Assembly: GCA_019359155.1 (NCBI GenBank) | Contig: JAHHHV010000024.1 | Coordinates: 1 to 41,945, forward strand | DNA: 41,945 nucleotides | Direction of reading: 5' to 3' | Source: Pegethrix bostrychoides GSE-TBD4-15B | GTDB lineage: Bacteria; Cyanobacteriota; Cyanobacteriia; Elainellales; Elainellaceae | Shown here: one piece after another, positions 26,449 to 34,081 of the stretch | How positions within the stretch are numbered: the stretch's first letter is position 1 | How the letters are laid out: every line of letters begins with the position of its first letter | Notes under the pieces: model-generated | What the model was told of the DNA's origin: nothing | Database searches by the model: none | The model's input: only the letters and a program-made list of their open reading frames with translations | Program-made: the position numbers and the translations under genes

Positions 26449-27237
26449 ATGTCTTACACCATCAAAATCGTTCACGACACCTGGCTCAAGCTCAGCACCG
26501 CCCAAAGCACGACGCTGCCCAACAACCAGAAGCAGGCCATTTCCGCCGGAACAACCCTATCCATCTCTAGCTACGAAATCGTCGGCAGCCACTTCAAGGT
26601 TTCGCTGGGTGTAGATGCGCAGGGCAAACAGATCGCCTATGACGAATACAACACCTGGTATATCTTCCGTCCCCATGTCGAAATTTTGCAGGATGGCCAG
26701 CCTCTGAATCTGTCTCCCACCACGGTTGATTTACCGATTCCTCACTACGACTACTACGACCAGAATGATAATCAGGAGGCACCGGGCGGCTCCTGTAACG
26801 TCACAGCACTGGCAATGGATTTGGCCTATCTGGGCGTACATCAACTGCATCCCCAAATGCGCTATCCTGACGAACTCGATGCCTACTGCGACCAGCACGG
26901 GTTAGACCGCCACTCGCCGCTGGATCTGGCGAAAGTAGTGGAAGCCTATGGCTGCCAGGATGAATTCAGCTATACCAGCAGTTGGGCTTACATCAGAGCC
27001 TGGTTAGCCTGCGGTTTGCCTGTTGTGGTGCATACGAAGCTCACCCGCTCTGGGCACGTGATTCTGCTGCGGGGATACGATGCAACCGGCGTTTGGGTGA
27101 ACGACCCCAATGGAGTTTGGACACCTGACGGCTACGATGAAACTAAGAGCGGCGAAAATCTGCACTACTCCTGGGATTTGATGTATCAAACGGTTTCATC
27201 GGATAATCAGCTTTGGGCGCATCATATTACCCGGTAG
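26449..27237 (+). CDS. C39-like cysteine peptidase with N-terminal SH3-like domain
   Basis: 262-aa protein. Residues 1-80 form a beta-rich, SH3-like domain (TWLKLSTAQ, YNTWYIFRPHVEIL). Residues 95-262 match the peptidase_C39_2 / papain-like fold, with catalytic Cys116 in GGSCNVTALAMDL, a possible oxyanion Gln109, His203 in SGHVILLRGYD, and Asp219 in VNDPNG. There is no ABC transporter domain and no signal peptide, so it is not a typical bacteriocin-processing exporter. Family members cleave peptide or isopeptide bonds; the substrate here is unknown. The ribosome-binding site AGGAAAGG is well placed. Confidence 0.85.
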   Translation: MSYTIKIVHDTWLKLSTAQSTTLPNNQKQAISAGTTLSISSYEIVGSHFKVSLGVDAQGKQIAYDEYNTWYIFRPHVEILQDGQPLNLSPTTVDLPIPHYDYYDQNDNQEAPGGSCNVTALAMDLAYLGVHQLHPQMRYPDELDAYCDQHGLDRHSPLDLAKVVEAYGCQDEFSYTSSWAYIRAWLACGLPVVVHTKLTRSGHVILLRGYDATGVWVNDPNGVWTPDGYDETKSGENLHYSWDLMYQTVSSDNQLWAHHITR

Positions 27238-27649
27238 GCGTCATTGTACATCTTCAAAATCGATCACCATGATAGGTGTCATGGGCTAGTGTCATTCTCA
27301 GACTGTGACACTGAGTAGATGACTGCGATTTTGTTGATCCAACAGTATGTACTCAAATTTAAGATGGAAATACAAACTTGGGATTAATAAATTGGTCAGC
27401 GCAAATGTCCATAGTTTTATCTCAGTCTAAATCTATTGTGTTAAGGTCGAGAAAATGTTAGATTCATCGTACATATTCAAACTAATGAATCAGTAAAGAT
27501 GTTTCAAACTAATCTATCTCAAGCTCGAGAGAAAGCTAGGATTGAATAGTTTGAATATCTCAGGTGGAATAACAGAGTCTTATCCCTGCATTGCTACCAT
27601 CAACCGAAGAATTCTGAAACAATATCAACTCACAACAAAGGTATTAGAC
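27238..27649. other. 412-bp intergenic region with hairpins and conserved leader
   Basis: No gene is seen. A perfect hairpin AGTGTCA (27288-27294) / TGACACT (27306-27312) lies about 50 bases after the peptidase gene. GATTCAT (27461-27467) / ATGAATC (27485-27491) is a second inverted repeat. The last ~80 bases resemble the leader of the gene at 31258 (AACAGAG..TTATCCCTG..TT.CTA.CAT, then CAACTCA...AAGGTA(T)TA(A/G)(A)AC before ATG). Confidence 0.45.
27288..27312. terminator. Hairpin downstream of the C39 peptidase gene
   Basis: AGTGTCA and TGACACT form a perfect 7-bp stem with an 11-base loop, 51 bases beyond the peptidase stop. No T-tract follows, so termination is only a possibility. Confidence 0.35.
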
Positions 27650-27871
27650 ATGAGCCAAACACTTTTTCCAAATCTGAAGCCTGAAACAGTTCGCCAGGTT
27701 CGTGTGTGTAAGAGCCGTTCTGAATCGATCAATCCAGCCAATATTACCAATCACACCTACCAGGTCTGTGCTCAATCCGAAGGGATGCCTGGATTGAACA
27801 TTGGGCATGGGATTAAAACGTTACGCTTCTTTTACGGTCATTTCTTTATTGACAATAGACTTAATCGGTAA
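27650..27871 (+). pseudogene. Truncated subtype-B array protein (N-terminal 73 codons)
   Basis: The first ~65 residues align with the start of the intact subtype-B proteins at 31258 and 39220: VRQVRVCKSRSESINPANI, YQVCAQSEGMPGLNIGHG and IKTLRFFYGHFFIDN correspond to YNVCASSKDQPGLNIGHG and SIRFYQGNLLIDD. After FFIDN the similarity stops and the frame closes within a few codons. Intact relatives have 857-887 aa, so more than 90% of the gene is missing. The start codon and leader are preserved, so a short peptide could still be made. Probably a decayed duplicate at the head of the array. Confidence 0.75.
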
Positions 27872-28060
27872 TAAAACAGTCAAAATGCCCTCAGAGCCTT
27901 ATATAGCAAGCGCTTTAGGTGATTTTAGCCGTTTCCTGAAAGCCACACATAGCAAGGGTTTCAACTATTTCCAATTAAGTCTACTGAGTCATGCCGACTA
28001 CCAAGATGCAGCTTGGTCGGAATTGGGCAAGACTAGATCTCGATCTGGAAACCGACTGCT

Positions 28061-28080
28061 GCATTGATCTGCATTGATCT
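28061..28080. repeat. 10-bp tandem repeat
   Basis: GCATTGATCT occurs twice in direct succession at the end of the debris between the truncated B copy and the first A gene. It may mark a repair or slippage scar. Confidence 0.5.
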
Positions 28081-28152
28081 ACATTTTTGCATCAATCTTC
28101 AACCCAGCATTCTTCACACTGCTCTGAAAATTCATGACAACAGGAGACTCCT

Positions 28153-30714
28153 ATGACTGTTCAACTCAAGCTGTTTACCAGTCCTAAAACCAAGGTTGCC
28201 AAGCTCAATCGTCTCTATTTCCTCTACTCTTACTCAAAAGAGGAATGCGCCTATATTCCTGAAGGATCTGTGCACCGCCTGCACTGTTCTGACGGACAGT
28301 TCCACCTTGATCAAATCCCGCTCGTGCAACCCCAGATTGACCGTGACTCAATTTCCTGGGTTCAGAGAACCGCCAGTCATTTCACCGCAGGCAATTTGCT
28401 CTTCAGCAGCGATGGGGTTACAGCCTACGGCACGATTACTCACGGCGATTGCCCTACAACGGCTACCTCTCACAGCGTAATGGCTACAGCAATTCCACCC
28501 GCCACTTACACCACTCAAATTACCAAACGGCGATACCCCGTTGGCACTGATCCAAATGCTCTTCCCGCCGAGGCGTGGCAGCCGGGTTTAGAACTGAAAT
28601 TGGGCTGCCAGTATAATCTACACGAGGGAATAAGCCAACCCATGGTACAGCTCGCTCAACAAGATATGAGCGGACATTTTGCCTTGCAGACGGATGGCAA
28701 TAATCAACTGAAAGTAACTCTAGATCTTAAAGATGAGGCATCTTTCCACTGTTCAGAAGACCCCGAGCTGTATGTGGCTGCCCAAATTATCCTGAGTCCT
28801 TTGGGAGAGCATTTTACGGGCATTGTCAGCCAACTGTGTAGCGATCGCGCAGGGGACGGGGTTTATCTCTGGAAAGGTCTCGTTCCCTCCCCATCAAAGC
28901 ATTTTCAGGCACCCGTACTGAACCAACTCAGCGCAGAGGCTCTCGTACAAGACTTGCCCCTAGATGTCAATATCCTGGTGTCTTTAGTACCCAATGACAC
29001 AGTCACCCAACTGTCTCAGACCCTGCTGGTCGAGAACATGAAATGGTCAATGGGTCGGAGAGATTACGAGAAGCAATGGTTAAGTGACTTTTTCGCTCAA
29101 AATCCTCCTGTTCTCGATCCTGTTCGCGAAGCGTCTCGCATTTCGGTGATTACGCAAGATCTATCCTGGTATCAAGATAAATTTGCAGTAGCCTATTTGG
29201 CAAAGGGTCTCAGTACCTCTCCCAACAGTACAACTCCACCGCCGATCCAGTTGAACGAGATCCAGAAAGCAAAGTTGGAGTATTACTTGACTCATGGCAT
29301 GGGTGAAAGCGATGAGTATAATACTCAGTCCAGTGGTGTCTTTACTCAAGCCTATTTGTTGGGGCAGCGTAATTTAGGAGCATACATTCAAGATGGGGGT
29401 CAGAAGTGGGCTGCTCTCCTCCTGGATGAACTCACAACGCCTGCTAAACTTAACAGTGTGTTCACTGCCCTACTAACCGATGGGTACGAGGAAGTGGGAA
29501 TCAAGCAGGCGAATAACTACACAGCCTTACTGGGTACGCTTGATCCCTCTGGGGAATACGCTAAGAAATACCAGGAGCGGTTATTTGGTCGACTGACCCT
29601 GCAAACAGGCATATATAACACCACAGTTTGGGACGAGGAAACCACCCTGAACTGGCTGCCGCAAACACTGGAAAATTTGGCAGCTACTGTCCCAGATACC
29701 CCGACATCGCTAAGAGCGACAGCAGTCTCCAGTGATTTTCAGGGAGCGGTTGATGATATCAAAAATGCGTTCAAGTACTTTGGTGATGCAACCAAAACCG
29801 CAAAAGCGATCTTCGGCATCTTTGCCCTCTATAAAGGCTACGGTCTGGTCAATCAACTCACTCAGGCAAAAGCGGCATTTGCAGCGGCATATCCGACTTT
29901 GGGTGGGTTAGGAAAATTGCTGAATTTTTTGTCTATGGTTGGAGGAGTGTTTAACACCGCAATTTCCTTTATGAACTGGGACTCTCAAAAAGATGGCAGC
30001 AAAAAGGTAGGGATTATCACTAAGACGATTGATTTAGTCAAGGGATTTGCCGAACTGGGAATTGATCTCTTAGATCCTTTTGTGAAGGGATCGCAGCAGG
30101 CTCTCAAGAATGCGATATCGGAAGCGGCCCGCCTGGACAGCGTCATGGATGATATTGTCACGGAAATGATCAATGACGCTATCGATATTGATGAGGCAAT
30201 GTGGAGAACACAGGCAGTTCAGAGTGCCATTGGCTTAGTGGATCAGGAAACCAAACAGTTGGTACCAAAAGCCTCATGGGAGAACGTGTTTGGGAAAGCC
30301 AAGCTCGTGGCAAAAGTTGCTGGGATTTTGATTACCGCAACAACTCTAGCCTTAAACATCTATGACTTTGTGAAAGATATTCAAGACGGAAAGCCAATTC
30401 AGCAAATTGTTATGGATGGCATCACAATGGGAATGACTCTAGGGAGTTTGATCGTTCAGATTGTAGAGATCGCGATTACCTCGGTTGTCTGCACAGTCCT
30501 ATCGGCGGTCTTCGCATTTTTGGGAATCGTCATTACGGTTATCAACCTGTTTCTACCCAAGCCCCAAACGCCACCTCCTGCTCAAACCTTCCAGGAGCAG
30601 CACGCTGTTCCTTTCACGGATGCTCTCCCCTCTCCACCTGCGGCAACTGCTCGTTCTAAAGCACCTGATAGAATTGTGGCACCCAAGGTGCAGTTGATCT
30701 ACAACCTAGCTTAG
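28153..30714 (+). CDS. Array protein subtype A, copy 1 (predicted membrane-active, unknown function)
   Basis: Unrecognised 853-aa protein. About 1-270 is beta-rich: LNRLYFLYSYS, ISWVQRTASHFTAGNL, YGTITHGDCPTTAT, TQITKRRYPVGTDP, AWQPGLELKLG, and the closing strand VYLWKG. A helical part follows, with LLVENMKWSM (291-300), WLSDFFAQNPPVLD, LSWYQ, YYLTHGMGESDEYN and GGQKWA. A central hydrophobic Gly-rich segment lies near 584-612 (LLNFLSMVGGVFNTAISFMNW, shown in part). The C-terminus (about 718-800) holds three hydrophobic helices, ending VFAFLGIVITVINLFLPKP, then the tail VPFTDALPSPP and the last residues VQLIYNLA. There is no signal peptide. The ribosome-binding site CAGGAGA is well placed. Paralogous to the genes at 31258, 34082 and 39220. 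Confidence 0.8.
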   Translation: MTVQLKLFTSPKTKVAKLNRLYFLYSYSKEECAYIPEGSVHRLHCSDGQFHLDQIPLVQPQIDRDSISWVQRTASHFTAGNLLFSSDGVTAYGTITHGDCPTTATSHSVMATAIPPATYTTQITKRRYPVGTDPNALPAEAWQPGLELKLGCQYNLHEGISQPMVQLAQQDMSGHFALQTDGNNQLKVTLDLKDEASFHCSEDPELYVAAQIILSPLGEHFTGIVSQLCSDRAGDGVYLWKGLVPSPSKHFQAPVLNQLSAEALVQDLPLDVNILVSLVPNDTVTQLSQTLLVENMKWSMGRRDYEKQWLSDFFAQNPPVLDPVREASRISVITQDLSWYQDKFAVAYLAKGLSTSPNSTTPPPIQLNEIQKAKLEYYLTHGMGESDEYNTQSSGVFTQAYLLGQRNLGAYIQDGGQKWAALLLDELTTPAKLNSVFTALLTDGYEEVGIKQANNYTALLGTLDPSGEYAKKYQERLFGRLTLQTGIYNTTVWDEETTLNWLPQTLENLAATVPDTPTSLRATAVSSDFQGAVDDIKNAFKYFGDATKTAKAIFGIFALYKGYGLVNQLTQAKAAFAAAYPTLGGLGKLLNFLSMVGGVFNTAISFMNWDSQKDGSKKVGIITKTIDLVKGFAELGIDLLDPFVKGSQQALKNAISEAARLDSVMDDIVTEMINDAIDIDEAMWRTQAVQSAIGLVDQETKQLVPKASWENVFGKAKLVAKVAGILITATTLALNIYDFVKDIQDGKPIQQIVMDGITMGMTLGSLIVQIVEIAITSVVCTVLSAVFAFLGIVITVINLFLPKPQTPPPAQTFQEQHAVPFTDALPSPPAATARSKAPDRIVAPKVQLIYNLA

Positions 30715-31257
30715 ATCTGGGTACTCATACCCCCATCCTTGTTGAAGCGGCACAGAATCAAGGGAGATCAAGGGGGCAAAGCCCCCTTGTGGGAACTCCG
30801 CCCTCACGCCTTCTATACAGGTTCATAGAAGATTAGTATTACAGCAATTGGTAGATGATAGTAATCTTGCTAGCTAGGTAGTATGAACACATCAGAAAAC
30901 GATATTGCTAAATCTAAATTCAAGGAGGATGTACTCTGAAGCTAATAATTTAGCAAGTGTCTCCATCTACCATTTCTCCTAGTTCTAATTTATTGCATCA
31001 AGAGCGTAGAGATATTGCACTTCATATTCACGAATTTGAGTTGTCAAACTGAAGAAATGCTTCAAGTTATCTGATGAAGAGAACAAAAATATGGTATAAA
31101 TGTAACTTGAGAACTCAAACTTCGACAATTTTTGGCTAATAGAGTAGGCATTTTAGGGATATTAGAACAGAGATTTATCCCTGTATTTCTATCATGAACT
31201 GAACAAAAAACTCTGTATGCAGTAAAAACTCACAGTCAACTCAAAAAGGTACTAAAC
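30715..31257. other. 543-bp intergenic region between A and B array genes
   Basis: No gene is seen. It contains G-rich repeat copy 2 (30724-30811) near its start and the B-type conserved leader (about 31166-31257) at its end. In between is AT-rich DNA with a good AAGGAGG at 30922-30928 lying immediately before an ATG that opens only 17 codons. Confidence 0.5.
30724..30811. repeat. G-rich interspersed repeat, copy 2
   Basis: It shares with 23289-23382 the order CATACCC, TTGAAGC, ACAGAATCAA, G-rich hairpin, TGGGAACTCC. The hairpin is CAAGGGGGC-AAA-GCCCCCTTG (30769-30789), a perfect 9-bp stem, 55 bases after the stop of the first subtype-A gene. Confidence 0.65.
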
Positions 31258-33921
31258 ATGAGCACAGCTATTCCGACAAAATTAAACAAGACTGTCCATA
31301 AGATTCGGATGTACAACCATGATTCTGAACTGATCAGGCCTGTGGAGATTGCCGATCGGATTTACAATGTTTGCGCCTCATCTAAAGATCAGCCTGGCTT
31401 AAATATTGGACATGGTGTGAAGTCGATCCGGTTCTATCAGGGTAATTTGCTAATTGATGACATTCATGTTGTTTTACCACGGTTTGGTAAAAACTTTGTA
31501 TCTTGGCGGCAATTGACAAAATCCCACTACACCTCCGGTTATCTCTACTTCATGAGTGGCGGTGTCACATTGAGCGGCATGATCACCATCGGCACAACAA
31601 AAGCTGATGCAGTTACTTATTCCGTCATTGCGTCCTTTTTCCCTCTGGTCGATCTGCCATTGGATCACGAGCCGTCTGCTGCCTTGTTGACTGGTTCTCA
31701 GCCCAGGAAGTTCAATACTTGGGTTACTAAGCAACCCTATCCGGTTACTGTAGAACTCAGCAAACTTCCTGACAGTGCTTGGCAACCTGGATACACATTC
31801 AGTTTAGGCTATGATACAACCCAGCATCAACAGATTGTTTACAATGGCGATCCAGACAATGGTGGTACAGACCTCAGTACAGTTTCGTTTTACCAGCCCT
31901 CACCCCTGCCCAACACGGTTCAGCTCGTCATCAATGATTCAGACAATACTGAATTTGATTGCACGGACACATACACGGGTGCCGTAGGTGTGATTCAAGC
32001 TTCGATTACAATCACGATGCTCAGTACTTCTACCTTTACTGGCACCATAACAAGCTGCTGCCCTGCTGATCCCAACAATCCTACTCCACCTGAGGGTGAG
32101 GTGTACTTTTGGAAGGGCACAACGGCTTCTCAGCTTGCAGCTCCTGCCAAGCCAACTTTGCTCACAACCGCAGATATCTTAGAGGATACCAGCCTGAACG
32201 CAGATACATTAGCCACTCTGATGGTTATATCTCAGGACGACAAACAGAATGTCCAGAATATGGCACAGAATTTATTGGTTGAGAACATGAAGTGGGCAAT
32301 TTCGCAGAACTCAGACGAAGTGGGCTGGCTGACTACCTTCTATGGCGAAAATCCACCCGTGCTATCTGACAATCGAAAGGCACTAATCAACCAGAGCTTG
32401 AGCTGGTATCAGACAAGCTACGCCAAAGCTCAACTGAGCTGGCAAGCTGCAAACTATTCAGGTGAGAGTAAACCTGCTACACAGTTTTCAGATGATCAAA
32501 CGCTCAAACTCAAATACTACTTAATGACAGGAATTGCTAAAGAATCAGACTTCAATCTGCAACAGCAGGGAATTTATAACGAGGCGTACATTCTATCTGT
32601 GCCCAAAATTCAACCCTATCTCAATGATAATGTCCCGGATGAGAATGGTAAAACTGGCGGCGAGAAGTGGGCACAAGCACTTTACGATGATGTTTATACA
32701 CCCAATTTACCGATCTGGATATCGGCTTATAGAAGCGCAGGAACGCCAGATGCGAATCAGCTCAATGCCGCATGCGAGCTTCTGATGGTGTTGCAGCCCA
32801 CTGGGGTGATCGCACAGCAATTCTACAATGATGTTGTAGTGGCAGTGCTTGGCAGCCAAAGTGTAAAGACAGATATTCAAACGGTAGACAACACGGCACC
32901 GTGGCTGACCGACTGGCTCCAGGTTTTCCTCGCAACTGCGGCGAGTAACCCTGCAATCATTCCCGACGAGTGGAAGCTTGCGACAGAGCAAGCAAATGAC
33001 CTTGTGCAGAACAGTGCTAACGGCGCTGCCGATGTTGCCCTATCAATGGCGAATATTCTCAGCAATGCACCGGGAAGTTCGGTCTGGACGGTTTGTCAGG
33101 CTGCTGAAGATTCATGGGCAAACCAGTATCCGAAATGGTCTATTGCAGGGAAGTTGATTTTTGTTGCGGCTTTTTCCTTCGGAATTCAGCAGATTGTTGG
33201 TGCTTATAGTAATTGGAAAAACTTGGGTTCCGCAGAAAAGGGGAAAACAGTCATAGCGACGGTAGGATTTGCGGCTCAGTTAATGCAAACATTTCCTGAG
33301 ATCCTCACTATGCTCAAGGCAGGCGGGAGTCAGCTTAAGCAATTGGTGCAGAAACTAATTAACTGGGTGTCATCCAAACTTGGCGGGGACGTGATTTTTG
33401 AAATCGGTGAAAGTGTAGATGCAAATTGGGTGCAAACAGGAATCGATGAAACATCAGCACTGATTGATGTCGAAGCCAGAGTAATTAAGACGGAGGGCAC
33501 CCTGTGGGAAAAGGTTCTCACGAGTTCGGCTTTGAAAATAGTCCTCAAGGTTGTAGCAGTTATCGTTGCTGCTGCTGCTGCGATATTGAGTGTCTTGCAA
33601 CTGATGAGTGACCTCAATACCAATCAACCGTTCACAAAAACCGTCCTGGATGGTTTAATAGCGGCAGCAGATGCGGTAGCGGCTGTTTGTGTTGTGGTTG
33701 ACGTGATCATCACAAGCGTAGTTGCCAACGTTTTAGGAGCTGTCTTGGCAATACTGGGTGCCATCATCGCTATTATCGAAGCTTTCGTTCTGAAGCCTGA
33801 AAATCCGCTGGAAACATTCATGACCCAAGTTGCGATTCCCTTCGTCAACGGTCTTCCTTCTCAAACGCCACCGCCGGGTGAAAGCAGTAGCACTACTGTG
33901 ATTGAAGTCGTGTTTGCCTAG
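31258..33921 (+). CDS. Array protein subtype B, copy 1 (predicted membrane-active, unknown function)
   Basis: Unrecognised 887-aa protein, related to subtype A throughout but with B-specific features: IRMYNHDSELIRPVEI and GLNIGHGVKSIRFYQG near the N-terminus, FVSWRQLTKSHYTSGYL, and VYFWKGT closing the beta-rich half. Shared family motifs are LLVENMKWAI (E at 342), FYGENPPVLS, LSWYQ, YYLMTGIAKESDFN and GGEKWAQ. A hydrophobic segment lies around 640-685 (IFVAAFSFGIQQIVGAYS). The C-terminal block (about 758-845) has Ala/Val-rich helices (VVAVIVAAAAAILSVLQL, VLGAVLAILGAIIAIIEAF) followed by KPENP and the tail VAIPFVNGLPS. No signal peptide is present. The ATG follows AAGG in a leader shared with the truncated B copy. 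Confidence 0.8.
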   Translation: MSTAIPTKLNKTVHKIRMYNHDSELIRPVEIADRIYNVCASSKDQPGLNIGHGVKSIRFYQGNLLIDDIHVVLPRFGKNFVSWRQLTKSHYTSGYLYFMSGGVTLSGMITIGTTKADAVTYSVIASFFPLVDLPLDHEPSAALLTGSQPRKFNTWVTKQPYPVTVELSKLPDSAWQPGYTFSLGYDTTQHQQIVYNGDPDNGGTDLSTVSFYQPSPLPNTVQLVINDSDNTEFDCTDTYTGAVGVIQASITITMLSTSTFTGTITSCCPADPNNPTPPEGEVYFWKGTTASQLAAPAKPTLLTTADILEDTSLNADTLATLMVISQDDKQNVQNMAQNLLVENMKWAISQNSDEVGWLTTFYGENPPVLSDNRKALINQSLSWYQTSYAKAQLSWQAANYSGESKPATQFSDDQTLKLKYYLMTGIAKESDFNLQQQGIYNEAYILSVPKIQPYLNDNVPDENGKTGGEKWAQALYDDVYTPNLPIWISAYRSAGTPDANQLNAACELLMVLQPTGVIAQQFYNDVVVAVLGSQSVKTDIQTVDNTAPWLTDWLQVFLATAASNPAIIPDEWKLATEQANDLVQNSANGAADVALSMANILSNAPGSSVWTVCQAAEDSWANQYPKWSIAGKLIFVAAFSFGIQQIVGAYSNWKNLGSAEKGKTVIATVGFAAQLMQTFPEILTMLKAGGSQLKQLVQKLINWVSSKLGGDVIFEIGESVDANWVQTGIDETSALIDVEARVIKTEGTLWEKVLTSSALKIVLKVVAVIVAAAAAILSVLQLMSDLNTNQPFTKTVLDGLIAAADAVAAVCVVVDVIITSVVANVLGAVLAILGAIIAIIEAFVLKPENPLETFMTQVAIPFVNGLPSQTPPPGESSSTTVIEVVFA

Positions 33922-33970
33922 TGGTTTAGAGTGGTTTAAGAGCCTATCTCCAGCTTTCACAGGCTGTGAG

Positions 33971-34004
33971 CAGGGGGTGTGGGGGCGGTGTCCCCACGCA
34001 TCCC
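33971..34004. repeat. G-rich intergenic hairpin element
   Basis: CAGGGGGTGTGGGGGCGGTG is followed by TCCCCACGCATCCCG, giving a GTGGGG/CCCCAC stem. It lies between a B gene and an A gene and matches the GGGGG-n-CCCCACACCCC pattern of the copies at 39033 and 39119. Confidence 0.5.
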
Positions 34005-34081
34005 GTTCAAATCCTACAGATGACACGAAAAACGTGATCACAGACCCAATCTACAAACTAGAAATTACCAAGGAGATACTC

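Noticed and set aside
26449-27237. C39 peptidase as a bacteriocin-export ABC transporter
   Set aside because: There are no membrane helices or ATPase motifs, only an SH3-like domain plus peptidase.
27801-28067. Open frame of 88 codons after the truncated B gene
   Set aside because: Its start lies inside the B fragment, it has no ribosome-binding site and it does not resemble the missing part of B genes; treated as debris.
30922-30982. AAGGAGG followed by an ATG and 17 codons
   Set aside because: The Shine-Dalgarno-like sequence directly abuts the ATG, which is too close for normal initiation, and the peptide has no recognisable character.
33902-34081. In-frame extension upstream of the second subtype-A gene
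   Set aside because: The extension runs through a G-rich hairpin and overlaps the previous stop. The internal ATG at 34082 has AAGGAG and aligns with the start of the other A gene.
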